Counted from the stretch's first letter, positions 19,444 through 27,605 are shown. The stretch: 64,000 bases of DNA from Paenibacillus pinihumi DSM 23905 = JCM 16419 (GCF_000422505.1 NZ_AULX01000006.1:62001-126000); one strand, 5' to 3'. Numbers and translations are program-made. The notes: generated by a model from the letters alone, not told the origin.

Positions 19444-22400
19444 TTAAGCGCGGACCAAATGCTGATAATATTTTTGCAGCGCATACAGCGTATGACATGC
19501 CAGTGCCCGTAGCTTATCCTCCAGTTTCCGGTCAATACCAAACAACCGGTTACAATGCATATGAAGCAAACTATCTACGATTGCCCACGGGTGCGTGGAC
19601 AATTGCTCCGTATTGTTATGGATCAGGCGGCTATAGCTTTGTACAGCCATTGTTCTCTCATCCAATATTTCCAGCATCAGTTCCCCTTGGGACAACTGCC
19701 TCATTTCCTTCCAGTTATCGATCGGATTGCATAACTTCATAAGTTCGGAACGATGGGCCTTGAACGAATCCCTGTAGTCGCCCTGATCGACCTGGGCGGA
19801 CAAAAATTCGAGCATCATCGCACTATCCCACCCCCACTGCTCCATAAACCGGATGAGTACGGCCGTACCCATGACTTCATTGGACCAGTCGATATGATGC
19901 TTGCGTGCTTGAATGAGCTTCTCCGCAACAACACTATCCTGACAAAAGACATGTTCGGCAGCGTCTATGAAATCCGCTCCCCCATAACGTTCGAGCTCCC
20001 GATCATAGCAGTCGATGACAAAATGACTGATAAGCCCTTTATCCATCAAGGAGCGCAGCCAATTCCGGATAACCGGAAAAGCCTCCTGCAACCGGCCGGA
20101 CTGCCCCCGGAGCCTCAGACGGATATGAGGCTTCGGGTCCGCATAACGAATATAAAAGTGCTCTTCTACAAGTCCCCGCTCTGTCAAGCCCTGCATAGCC
20201 TCTTGAAACTGGTACCCGATTAATTCCTCTTCTCTGGACCTCGCCCCGTAAAGTTTAAGGTAGAGCCACTGCTCAAAAGGAAGCTGGAGCCGCTCAGGCG
20301 ACCGGCTTGAAATCTCTTGCAGGCGATAATCAGACAGGACAGGTGCCGGTTTTTGCATTCGTGGCTGATGCACCTTTACCATCGGAATAATAATCTCCCG
20401 GACATAACGCTCTCCGGATATGTTATGCCTGTCATCCAATAGCGGCTCACAGGCGGTCAGACTCACACCCGTTTGCTGGTTTGTAAATTCATGATAGAGA
20501 ATGCGCAGACTTTTATCGTCTTCTAAATGAATAAGCACACGATTATCACCAGATGTAATATACACAAGCCGAGGTACACGAAACTTGGTACGGTAGCCTG
20601 AAAAAGCTTCCTTAAAATGCTCAAAGCTGCTTGTCTTGCCAATAGGTATAAAAAGAGAGTGAAGAAGCCACCTCTCTGGGGCAAGGATAAAACGGCCATA
20701 TTTAATGCCTGGAGTATAGGGAACATTCTGAAAAACGATTTCCCAAGGAATATTATACCATTTCCGTTCTCCTTCCAGGCCAATATCATGCAAAAAACGA
20801 ACAGAATTAGGTGCAATTTGAGGATTTAACATATTATGAAAGTAAAAAGCAACTTTTTTGTTCAGACGTTTGCTTTTGGCATAAAAAACAGAACCTTCCA
20901 CTCCAATCACAATATCATCCAGCGACAATGCATGAACACTATCTCTCGAATTATTTGTAAATAGCGCCATCTCATAATCGTTCCCATGTATATTCCGCGT
21001 TACATTGGCATGACGCAGCTCATTAGGCAAATAGGAGACTTCACAGCTAACATATTCATCCCGATCCGTAACCAAATGATATCTTTCTTTCAGCGTTTCG
21101 AAGAAAGCTTCAGGAGTATTCATAATATGTGAGAACCGTCCAAAGCTCTTCCCTGCTTTAGTTGCTCCAACATTTGGTCCCAGACAATACTGATATTCAC
21201 CTGAATGATTCTTCATAACCATCAAGTTAATATCCAATGATTGTGGAAGTTCTTGATAGGGGCAACCCGATAGTCCAAGGGAATCAATCTCATTATCTTT
21301 AAGCTCAATATAAGGATCCCGTTGAAGGAGTGCCTCTGCATACTTGTTCCAGAGATAGGCCTGCACCTTGTCATCCAGTATCCGTTTAACTCCGCTTTCA
21401 GTCCTTAAGCTGGGCGGATTTGTATATGTAAGCGGAGCGCCAATCCCTAAATCCTCATCGATCATTTCCAGAAGCGGGATCTCACGGCCTTCTCCGTACT
21501 TTTCAATGAAATCTTGACGATAACTATTCATTGGAGTACTTGCCTCTTCTGCGGGTGGAGACAGCTTCAGCAACATCTCTATTAAATGACTGACATCCTT
21601 GGAGACCGCAGCATCGAGTTGAATTTGCTCTCCTTGCAGTGCCAAATCTACCTGCAATGGCGTTGCGGATAATGCAACTTCATTCATCATTTGATATAAG
21701 TCCAGATAACTCTGCTCGCCAGAGCCAAGGGGCGTGCGGTTGTATGCCTCAATCTGCCGTGCAATCATTTTCAGCTGTTCTACAATATCTTCCTCTCCAA
21801 CAGTTGACTGCAGCTGCCGAATAAGGTAGTCGAATTGATTCAATACAGTGAGCGGCGGCCTAATATTGGATATCAGATATTCTTTCTCGATGAGCTCAAG
21901 CAAAAAGGAATGCATTTTCTCTTCGGTAATACCAGCATAATGTTCCATTAAAAGCTGTTCGAGCTGCTGGAATGGCACAGGCTGCCCGGCAGCCTCAAAA
22001 ATCAGCAAACAAGCCTTCGTCGCCCGGATATTGACTTCCTGAACTTGCTTAATTTCTTCCTTCAGTGTAGAGTGCGGCAGAACTACACGGTCGCCTTTTA
22101 TAAAAATGCTTGAATTCCTCGAATATTGAAGATGGGATGCGTAATCCAGTTCAATTTGCTTGACTACTTTCATCAGCCATTGCAGATCAGGCCTTGCTTT
22201 TTTTGCATAGGAAGCATGTGCCGGCCAAAGTGAGTTACCCTCTGCCATGCGTCCAAATCCTACACCGGAGAAAAGTCCGAATGGAGTTGGGCGGGTACTC
22301 ATGCGAATGACATACTTATATAGTGAATTGAGAAATTGTTCTTTCTTTTTAATTGTTTTACCTTCAGCAAAGCTATTCATCGTCTCATACAGATTCTTGC

Positions 22401-22572
22401 TGGCAACAAGGATGCTCTCCCGAATAACCTGATCCCTGCACCACCCCTGAATAACATGAGCTGCGTCTGCGCCCGTCACATTCGGATCAAAAAAATTAGC
22501 ATGCACCGAGAAGGGCAATATAGCGGACCGAAGCATGAACGTCCCGGTGTCCTGAAACAAAGTATCACCCAT
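19444..22572 (-). CDS. lanB: Lantibiotic dehydratase LanB
   Basis: The 1042-aa full-length class I dehydratase, close to NisB in size. Residues 90-101 read RMSTRPTPFGLF, and Arg90, Arg94 and Thr96 have the spacing of NisB glutamylation residues Arg83, Arg87 and Thr89. The C-terminal elimination domain (about residues 750-1035, SpaB_C type) carries the conserved FYIRYADPKPHIRLRLRG segment. Reaction: Ser/Thr of LanA are glutamylated using glutamyl-tRNA(Glu), and glutamate is then eliminated to give Dha/Dhb. The start ATG has an AGGGGG site 7 bases upstream. It lies 155 bp after lanA, behind a stem-loop that may limit readthrough. Confidence 0.93.
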   Translation of the reverse strand: MGDTLFQDTGTFMLRSAILPFSVHANFFDPNVTGADAAHVIQGWCRDQVIRESILVASKNLYETMNSFAEGKTIKKKEQFLNSLYKYVIRMSTRPTPFGLFSGVGFGRMAEGNSLWPAHASYAKKARPDLQWLMKVVKQIELDYASHLQYSRNSSIFIKGDRVVLPHSTLKEEIKQVQEVNIRATKACLLIFEAAGQPVPFQQLEQLLMEHYAGITEEKMHSFLLELIEKEYLISNIRPPLTVLNQFDYLIRQLQSTVGEEDIVEQLKMIARQIEAYNRTPLGSGEQSYLDLYQMMNEVALSATPLQVDLALQGEQIQLDAAVSKDVSHLIEMLLKLSPPAEEASTPMNSYRQDFIEKYGEGREIPLLEMIDEDLGIGAPLTYTNPPSLRTESGVKRILDDKVQAYLWNKYAEALLQRDPYIELKDNEIDSLGLSGCPYQELPQSLDINLMVMKNHSGEYQYCLGPNVGATKAGKSFGRFSHIMNTPEAFFETLKERYHLVTDRDEYVSCEVSYLPNELRHANVTRNIHGNDYEMALFTNNSRDSVHALSLDDIVIGVEGSVFYAKSKRLNKKVAFYFHNMLNPQIAPNSVRFLHDIGLEGERKWYNIPWEIVFQNVPYTPGIKYGRFILAPERWLLHSLFIPIGKTSSFEHFKEAFSGYRTKFRVPRLVYITSGDNRVLIHLEDDKSLRILYHEFTNQQTGVSLTACEPLLDDRHNISGERYVREIIIPMVKVHQPRMQKPAPVLSDYRLQEISSRSPERLQLPFEQWLYLKLYGARSREEELIGYQFQEAMQGLTERGLVEEHFYIRYADPKPHIRLRLRGQSGRLQEAFPVIRNWLRSLMDKGLISHFVIDCYDRELERYGGADFIDAAEHVFCQDSVVAEKLIQARKHHIDWSNEVMGTAVLIRFMEQWGWDSAMMLEFLSAQVDQGDYRDSFKAHRSELMKLCNPIDNWKEMRQLSQGELMLEILDERTMAVQSYSRLIHNNTEQLSTHPWAIVDSLLHMHCNRLFGIDRKLEDKLRALACHTLYALQKYYQHLVRA

Positions 22573-22642
22573 TTACGATCCCCCTCTATTATTGCGTATT
22601 GATTAACCTTTGCATGACTGCTTCTTTTTCTCGTATAACTTT

Positions 22643-22688
22643 AGAAGGTACAAAGACATCCGGTTAATGGATACTCTTCGTACCTTCT
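22643..22688 (-). promoter_or_regulatory. Stem-loop between lanA and lanB
   Basis: The minus-strand RNA can form a stem of nearly 20 bp: AGAAGGTAC pairs with GTACCTTCT and pairing continues inward with G-U and mismatches. There is no T tract, so it is not a full terminator. Similar structures after lanA in other lantibiotic operons give high lanA and low lanBTC expression by partial termination or RNA processing; that role here is inferred from position. Confidence 0.6.
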
Positions 22689-22726
22689 ATTGTCGATTAC
22701 GCTATGTGTTTATAAGACCTTAAAAA

Positions 22727-22894
22727 TTAACACTTAATACAGGAATGGGAAATTTCACAACCCTTGGTAAAACACATGAGAACACCTGTGATACAGCCAG
22801 GGGTACAAAGGCTTTTGCTCGTAATTTTCGGTTCAATCTTACCTGCGGAAGTCTTAATTTGCACATCCAATTCGAAATCATCCAAGTTTGCCAT
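22727..22894 (-). CDS. lanA: Class I lantibiotic precursor peptide LanA (nisin/geobacillin-like)
   Basis: A 55-aa precursor directly upstream of lanB. It starts at ATG 22894 behind GAGGAG. The 23-residue leader contains the class I recognition box FELDV (residues 7-11) and ends in EPK. The core of 32 residues starts ITSKSLCTPGC, the hallmark of the nisin group, and has six Cys (core 7, 11, 18, 23, 29, 32) and eight Ser/Thr. By nisin spacing rings A (Ser3-Cys7), B (Thr8-Cys11) and C (Thr13-Cys18) are expected, with Thr2 and Ser5 left as dehydro residues. Pairs Thr20-Cys23, Ser26-Cys29 and Ser28-Cys32 would use all remaining Cys. Rings A/B form the lipid II pyrophosphate cage in nisin, so the product is expected to target lipid II. 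Core 12-18 (ITGVLMC) matches geobacillin I as I remember it; the C-terminal half differs from peptides I know. Confidence 0.95.
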   Translation of the reverse strand: MANLDDFELDVQIKTSAGKIEPKITSKSLCTPGCITGVLMCFTKGCEISHSCIKC

Positions 22895-23222
22895 TTGTAT
22901 CAATCTCCTCTACAAAATGATTTATATAATCATTGAATAAATCTGATAGATTTGCCCATTATCAGCCACTCAATGAGTATACACAAAAATACTATAATTT
23001 CCATTAGAACCAATTAAATTACTTTATAACAAAATAATAGTTTGTAAATCTAAGGAATTTATAATATTCGGGTATTTTTATATAAAAAGTACATAAGTTT
23101 AAATCTTTATTTTGCCGATACAATAACTAGGGATTAGAAATATGAAATTTATTTTCGGATGTAATTATGGAATTATATAATAAATATGAAAGCAGGATCA
23201 TAAGGTTTAGAGGATATTTTGG
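22895..23222 (-). promoter_or_regulatory. lanA promoter region with palindromic operator
   Basis: This very AT-rich 328 bp holds no gene. On the minus strand a -10 TATAAA (22921-22926) lies about 27 bases before lanA. The -35 position is not a sigma-A hexamer; instead a perfect palindrome AAATCT-GAT-AGATTT covers it (22939-22953). Promoters of nisA and spaS also lack a -35 and carry the LanR box there, so this is the likely LanR target. The rest, 22954-23222, shows nothing I can name. Confidence 0.5.
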
Positions 23223-23259
23223 AAAAAAAGAGCCTTTAGAATTGATTCTAAGGCTCTTT
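23223..23259 (-). terminator. Terminator of the mocR-ddl-aminotransferase operon
   Basis: An AAAGAGCCTTAGAAT arm pairs with TTCTAAAGGCTCTTT on the minus strand, followed by seven T. It lies about 75 bp after the aminotransferase stop and isolates the lantibiotic locus from it. Confidence 0.88.
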
Positions 23260-23336
23260 CCGAGGTTGGAGGAACATTATATATCGCCTAAAGCGACCGG
23301 ATTTTTGGGGTTTTGACTAGTCAGAATCGGATTCTA

Positions 23337-24515
23337 TCACACAGCATCAATTGTATACGCACTCTGCTTTCTCACAAATCGCTCCATCCGCTCCAGCGCC
23401 TTATCGAGTTGCTCCGGCGCCACCGAATAGGAGCAGCGGATAAAGCCTGCACCGCCTTCACCGAAAACGGTACCCGGTACGACACCCACTCCCATTTCCT
23501 GCATGAGCTCTATTGCAAACTGTTCAGATGTAAGTCCGGTACCCGTGATGGAAGGAAAAACATAAAACGCCCCCTCTGGCAAATGGCAAGGCAGTCCGAT
23601 ATCGCGCAGTCCTTGAACGAAGCTGTTTCTGCGTTGCTCATAAGCAGCAATCATCCGGTCCTTTGCCTCAATGCCGTTGCGCAGCGATTCCAAGGCTGCA
23701 ATCTGCCCGATCGCCGGTGCGCACATGGCCGTGTACTGATGAATTTTGAGCATGGCTCCGATCAGTTCGCCTTGTCCGCAAGCATAGCCGATCCGCCAGC
23801 CTGTCATCGCGAATGCCTTTGAGAAGCCGTTGATGACAATCGTCCGCTCCATCATCCCAGGCAGCGATGCAATACTGACATGCTTGCGTCCGTACGTAAG
23901 CTCACAGTACACTTCATCAGACAGCACGATCAGATCGTGCTCTTTGATCACTTCAATTACCGGAAGCCAGTCCTCATGCGTCATGACAGCTCCTGTCGGA
24001 TTATTCGGGTAATTGAGCATTATGATTCTCGAACGCGGCGTCAATTGCGCCTTCAATGCTTCTGCCGTAAGCTTGAATTGCCGGTCAGCCGATGTCGGAA
24101 CCGGGACCGTCTTTCCTCCATTAATCGAGACAATCGGGGAGTACGCAATATAGCTTGGTACAGGAATCAACACCTCATCTCCCGGGCGGATAAAGGTCCG
24201 CAGCGCCAAGTCCACAGCCTCACTCGTCCCCACTGTAACCAGCACCTCGCTGCCCGGCTCATAGCGAAGCCCCCAGCTTTGCTGCAAGTAGCGCGCGATC
24301 TCCTCACGCAGCTCCACAATACCGGCATTAGAGGTATACTTGGTAAAGCCCTCATTCAAGGCACGAATACAGGCATCCCGGACATGCTCGGGCGTTACAA
24401 AATCCGGCTCTCCTACGCCAAGTGAAATCGTGTCCTCGCCTTTCAGATCAAAAAAAGCGCGTATTCCTGATGGCGGTATATCCCGTACAAGCGGTGTAAT
24501 CCATTCGTTAGCCAT
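23337..24515 (-). CDS. PLP-dependent aminotransferase, class I/II (PatA-like)
   Basis: A 392-aa fold-type I aminotransferase. Visible motifs are NYPNNPTGAV (substrate/PLP binding), VLSDEVYCELTY (Asp to the pyridine N), and NGFSKAFAMTGWRIGYACG with the Schiff-base Lys; RCSYSVA carries the carboxylate-binding Arg. The N-terminal SLGVGEPDF is typical of the PatA/YugH branch, which acts on aromatic or aspartate-type amino acids. It starts inside the end of ddl (8 bp overlap), so translation is coupled. Linkage to a D-Ala ligase and a MocR regulator suggests a role around alanine or cell-wall amino acid supply; that is inference. Confidence 0.85.
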   Translation of the reverse strand: MANEWITPLVRDIPPSGIRAFFDLKGEDTISLGVGEPDFVTPEHVRDACIRALNEGFTKYTSNAGIVELREEIARYLQQSWGLRYEPGSEVLVTVGTSEAVDLALRTFIRPGDEVLIPVPSYIAYSPIVSINGGKTVPVPTSADRQFKLTAEALKAQLTPRSRIIMLNYPNNPTGAVMTHEDWLPVIEVIKEHDLIVLSDEVYCELTYGRKHVSIASLPGMMERTIVINGFSKAFAMTGWRIGYACGQGELIGAMLKIHQYTAMCAPAIGQIAALESLRNGIEAKDRMIAAYEQRRNSFVQGLRDIGLPCHLPEGAFYVFPSITGTGLTSEQFAIELMQEMGVGVVPGTVFGEGGAGFIRCSYSVAPEQLDKALERMERFVRKQSAYTIDAV

Positions 24516-25503
24516 GACTCAGCACTCCCTGATTCTCGTTAGACTTGCCGTTGCCAGCTGTCTTTTCTGTATTCGTATCTTCCACTGAATCTGCGGCTTT
24601 TTGAACTTTGTCCAGAGATAATTGAATAATCCGGTCAAGCAGACTGCTGTAAGTCATACCGGCCGCTTCTGCACTTTTAGGCAGCAGACTTGTTTTCGTC
24701 ATTCCCGGAAGCGTGTTCACTTCAAGCACATAAGGAATTCCGTTTCTTAGCATCATATCCACACGGGCGTAGACACTGCATTTCAACGCACGATAGCTGC
24801 CCAGCGCCGCGGAATGTACCCGTTCATGAACCTCAGCTGGCAATTGGACAACTTCTTCCAATGCTCCGCCTTCCTCATACTTGGCTGAAAAATCGAACCA
24901 GTCCGAGCCATTCGCCTGAATGCGAATAATCGGCAGCAGCTCCCCGTCTATAACGGCACAGGTGATCTCTTCACCCTGAATAAATTGTTCAATCATGACC
25001 TCTGTATCCCAGCGGAAAGCGTCCTCGACCGCTGCCCGCAATGCTTCGCGATTTCTCACAATATGGGTTCCAATGCTGGAACCGCCGGAATTCGGCTTAA
25101 CCACGACAGGGTAGCCCAGTCTCTCGACCGCTTCAGCAGAATAATCGCTTATGCTGCTCCAGCACAGCCAGTCGGCAGTGGAAATGCCTTCGACGCGAAG
25201 CAGCTTTTTCGACAAGTCCTTGTTCATGCAAATACTGCTGGACAATACGCCGCTGCCTGTATACGGGATGCCCATTGTTTCCAGGGTGCCTTGAACGGTG
25301 CCATCCTCTCCGTAGGAGCCGTGCAGGGCCAGCAGAGCCAGATCAAGACCTTTTGCTTTCTCGGTCAGCTCTTCGCGGCTCGTGATGTCGATGGGAATCA
25401 CTTCATACTTGCTTCGGTCCAGATTCGCCAAAATTCCTTTGCCCGATTGAAGCGATACCTCACGCTCTGATGATACCCCGCCCATAATAACTCCGATCTT
25501 CAT
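24508..25503 (-). CDS. ddl: D-alanine-D-alanine ligase
   Basis: A 331-aa ATP-grasp ligase. I use ATG 25503, which has AGAGGTG 6 bases upstream; the GTG at 25512 lies inside that site. Motifs are GGVSSEREVSL at the N-terminus, LHGSYGEDGTVQG, KPNSGGSSIG in the ATP loop, EEITCAVI, and the metal/substrate region EVNTLPGMTKTSLLPKSA. The omega-loop Tyr of AKYEEGG is kept, consistent with D-Ala rather than D-lactate specificity. The C-terminal tail of about 30 residues is polar and probably disordered. It makes the D-Ala-D-Ala end of peptidoglycan precursors. It is the second gene of a three-gene unit, 12 bases after the regulator. Confidence 0.92.
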   Translation of the reverse strand: MKIGVIMGGVSSEREVSLQSGKGILANLDRSKYEVIPIDITSREELTEKAKGLDLALLALHGSYGEDGTVQGTLETMGIPYTGSGVLSSSICMNKDLSKKLLRVEGISTADWLCWSSISDYSAEAVERLGYPVVVKPNSGGSSIGTHIVRNREALRAAVEDAFRWDTEVMIEQFIQGEEITCAVIDGELLPIIRIQANGSDWFDFSAKYEEGGALEEVVQLPAEVHERVHSAALGSYRALKCSVYARVDMMLRNGIPYVLEVNTLPGMTKTSLLPKSAEAAGMTYSSLLDRIIQLSLDKVQKAADSVEDTNTEKTAGNGKSNENQGVLSHG

Positions 25504-25515
25504 GTTAAGCACCTC

Positions 25516-26964
25516 TTATCCCAGTAATGTTTTGGCGATTTCGCCGATCATCTTGATTCCTTTGACAATATCCTCATCCGTTACGCGGGAGAAGCCCAGC
25601 CGCATGGTGTTCTTGCCCCGTCCATCCGTGAAAAATATATCCCCCGGTGTAAAAATGACCCCCTGCTCCGAGCATGCATCCAGCAGCTTCCGGGTACTGA
25701 AACCTTCCTCAAACGTCACGAACAAATGCAGGCCGCCATGGCCAGAAACCTCTGCGAACGGAATATATTCCTTGCAGCTTTGCATCGTTAATTCATATTT
25801 GCGCTTATATTCCGCGCGCGCGCGCTTTAAATATTTCTCCAAATTCCCGTTGTGCAAGTATTGAAACAATATAGACTGATCCAATGTGGAGGTATGAATC
25901 GTACGCGCTCTTTTCATGCTTTCCAAGTACCCGATCAATTCCGAGTCCGCGAGTACCCAGCCGACCCGCAGGCCCGGGAATAATACCTTGGAGAAGCTCC
26001 CCAAATAAATAACGTTGTTGCCGCTGCCCGCCGCGGCCATGATCGGCGCTACATGAGCCCCGCTGTAACGAAGCTCCTCATTGAAGCCGTCTTCAATGAC
26101 CGGAATCCGGTATTCGTTCATCAGGCGCATCACTTCCTGGCGCTTCTCGGGCGACATGACAATCCCCGTCGGATTGTGGTAAGAAGGCACCAGATAGGCG
26201 CAATCATAGGCTTTTGTAGACAATGCCCGTTCCAGCTCTCCAATATGGATGCCATCATTCTCCATTGGAATGCCGGTAATCGCGAAGCCATGCAGCTTCA
26301 GATTCTTGATCGCTGTATTATGGGTCGGATTCTCACACAGCACTCTGCCGCTTCGTCTGCCCAGCGCTGACAGCACGATATCGATCCCTTCCGTAAACCC
26401 GTTGGTGATCAGAATATCCTTGCCCTTCAAATCGACACCCTTGTGCTCCATATAGTTAAGCAAATAATCGATCAGCGGCTTGTAGCCTTTGGCATAGCCG
26501 TAGTTGAGCAGGATATCCCCTTCTACGGACATCCTGTCCATGAATGCCCGCTTCACATTGCCAAGGTCAAACAGTTTCTCATCCGGTGCAATACTTGTAA
26601 AAGAAATCGCCCCTCTGTGGGCGCTTATACCGTGCTTCATCAGGTCCAGCTTCTCAGCCAAGCGGGCATGATCGCTAATACGGTCCTTCCAATCAATCCG
26701 CAGCGACTGGGCGGCCGTTCCGCCGGAAGCGGCTGCAACAAAGCTGCCCTTCCCCTGAATCACATAAGTAAATCCGTCATCCTCCAGCTCGGCGTAAGCG
26801 GAAATGACCGTATTGCGGCTTACCTTCAACAGCCCGCTCAGCTCGCGGGTGGAAGGCAGTTTCTGGTAGGGCTGCAGAGCCCCTTTTATAATTAAACGTT
26901 TGACGTAATCTTTCACTTGTATATAAACCGGCCGATCGTCTACCGGCTTAAAGTCATTAAACAT
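25516..26964 (-). CDS. MocR-family regulator (GntR wHTH plus aminotransferase fold)
   Basis: A 482-aa protein. Residues 1-75 form a GntR winged helix (VKRLIIKGALQPYQKLPSTRELSG, SRNTVISAYAELE). The remaining 400 residues are a class I aminotransferase-like domain with SYHNPTG and the PLP-Lys motif GSFSKVLFPGLRVGWV. MocR regulators sense PLP and an amino acid ligand. A MocR-type regulator called DdlR controls ddl in Brevibacillus, so control of the downstream ddl is a sensible reading here. Unlike the usual divergent arrangement, the regulator is the first gene of the same operon. A terminator-like hairpin stands just upstream of it. Confidence 0.88.
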   Translation of the reverse strand: MFNDFKPVDDRPVYIQVKDYVKRLIIKGALQPYQKLPSTRELSGLLKVSRNTVISAYAELEDDGFTYVIQGKGSFVAAASGGTAAQSLRIDWKDRISDHARLAEKLDLMKHGISAHRGAISFTSIAPDEKLFDLGNVKRAFMDRMSVEGDILLNYGYAKGYKPLIDYLLNYMEHKGVDLKGKDILITNGFTEGIDIVLSALGRRSGRVLCENPTHNTAIKNLKLHGFAITGIPMENDGIHIGELERALSTKAYDCAYLVPSYHNPTGIVMSPEKRQEVMRLMNEYRIPVIEDGFNEELRYSGAHVAPIMAAAGSGNNVIYLGSFSKVLFPGLRVGWVLADSELIGYLESMKRARTIHTSTLDQSILFQYLHNGNLEKYLKRARAEYKRKYELTMQSCKEYIPFAEVSGHGGLHLFVTFEEGFSTRKLLDACSEQGVIFTPGDIFFTDGRGKNTMRLGFSRVTDEDIVKGIKMIGEIAKTLLG

Positions 26965-27007
26965 CCGAACATCGCCCCCATAGCTATAATGTCACACAAT
27001 GCGTTAT

Positions 27008-27052
27008 AAAAAAAGAACCACCTGGCTGGATTTTTTATCCGGCTGTGGTTCT
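27008..27052 (-). promoter_or_regulatory. Terminator-like hairpin in the mocR leader
   Basis: The arms AGAACCAC and GTGGTTCT extend inward through GC pairs, then comes a run of T on the minus strand (27007-27014). It lies only about 44 bases upstream of the mocR start, and no minus-strand gene ends nearby except the antisense RNA at 27411, which has its own terminator. It may be a leader attenuator for the mocR-ddl operon or simply an insulator. No T-box sequence was seen. Confidence 0.5.
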
Positions 27053-27200
27053 AGGGAGATTAAGCTATAAAATGCAAGACTCATGTATTTTTAGTATTTC
27101 AATATTCTGGAATAACCCACACGTAAACTATTCCGAATCAAGCATGAAAGTATTTCAGATGCTGGTTATATTCATAACCTATTAAAATTAAAACTATCAG
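27053..27200. other. Upstream region of mocR
   Basis: AT-rich DNA expected to hold the mocR promoter. I found only weak matches to sigma-A hexamers and no repeat that I could defend as a MocR operator. Confidence 0.3.
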
Positions 27201-27229
27201 TTAATATCAACCGGAATATATGCTATAAT
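27201..27229 (+). promoter_or_regulatory. Promoter of the small toxin gene
   Basis: An extended -10 TGCTATAAT (27221-27229) lies 17 bp after TTAATA. It sits about 70 bases before the toxin start, giving a short structured leader. Confidence 0.6.
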
Positions 27230-27298
27230 TTACCTTATGGACTGAATAGTGGTGGATATTCAGACCACGGCGCAGCGTCCCGGAAGGGGGTGACGCCG

Positions 27299-27433
27299 AT
27301 GGTCATGCTTGTGGCATTCTATGATGTGCTGCGTTGGATCGTGACGATACTGAGCCTAGCGTTTAGTATTCGTAAGCTCTATCGCTGGACTTCTCGTAAA
27401 GTGCGCAACAAGCGAAAAACCACCGCTAAATAG
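27299..27433 (+). CDS. Putative type I toxin, 44-aa membrane peptide
   Basis: A small gene starting at ATG with a strong AAGGGGGTGA site 5 bases upstream. The peptide begins MVMLVAFYDVLRWIVTILSL, one hydrophobic helix of about 20 residues, followed by a highly basic tail (RKLYRW, RKVRNKRK). One membrane helix plus a positive tail is the form of type I toxins such as Fst, TxpA and BsrG. Its 3' end lies inside a hairpin shared with a convergent transcript from 27606. This is the standard layout of a toxin mRNA repressed by an antisense RNA. No sequence family can be named with certainty. The last 12 codons recur at 29005-29027 in a second, toxin-less copy of the locus. Confidence 0.7.
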   Translation: MVMLVAFYDVLRWIVTILSLAFSIRKLYRWTSRKVRNKRKTTAK

Positions 27434-27459
27434 GTTGACCGCCTACGGTGGTTTTCGCT
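27411..27459. terminator. Shared bidirectional terminator of toxin mRNA and antisense RNA
   Basis: GCGAAAAACCACCG pairs with CGGTGGTTTTCGC around a 20-nt loop. T-rich ends exist on both strands. The toxin stop codon is in the loop, so the two RNAs overlap through the end of the coding region. Confidence 0.75.
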
Positions 27460-27599
27460 TGATCTAAGTTTTTAGACTCACGCGCGCCGTGGTGATCCAC
27501 AGCCTTTCATGTTCCTGGAAGGAGTCTTTACCGTTCGCAGCGGTGAAGGCTCTTTTTAGTATATGGCAACTTCAGCCACAACTATACAATTGAATAGCT
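27411..27599 (-). ncRNA. Antisense antitoxin RNA, copy 1
   Basis: A strong minus-strand promoter at 27606-27635 would start an RNA near 27599 that ends at the hairpin 27411-27459, about 190 nt. It holds no convincing reading frame. It is complementary to the last 20 or so codons' region and 3' end of the toxin mRNA, as for Fst/RNAII and TxpA/RatA pairs. A homologous RNA gene lies at 29003-29193 with blocks such as GCCGTGGTGATCC conserved. Confidence 0.65.
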
Positions 27600-27605
27600 A
27601 TCTGT

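Noticed and set aside
23895-24425. Possible extra gene opposite the aminotransferase
   Set aside because: Antisense to a well-conserved PLP enzyme; no start signal.
25804-25818. GCGCGCGC run as Z-DNA or a special site
   Set aside because: Inside the mocR coding frame where it encodes Arg-Ala codons; no further support.
27008-27052. T-box riboswitch in the mocR leader
   Set aside because: The GGTGG resemblance is part of the hairpin arm; no T-box consensus, specifier loop or adequate leader length was seen.
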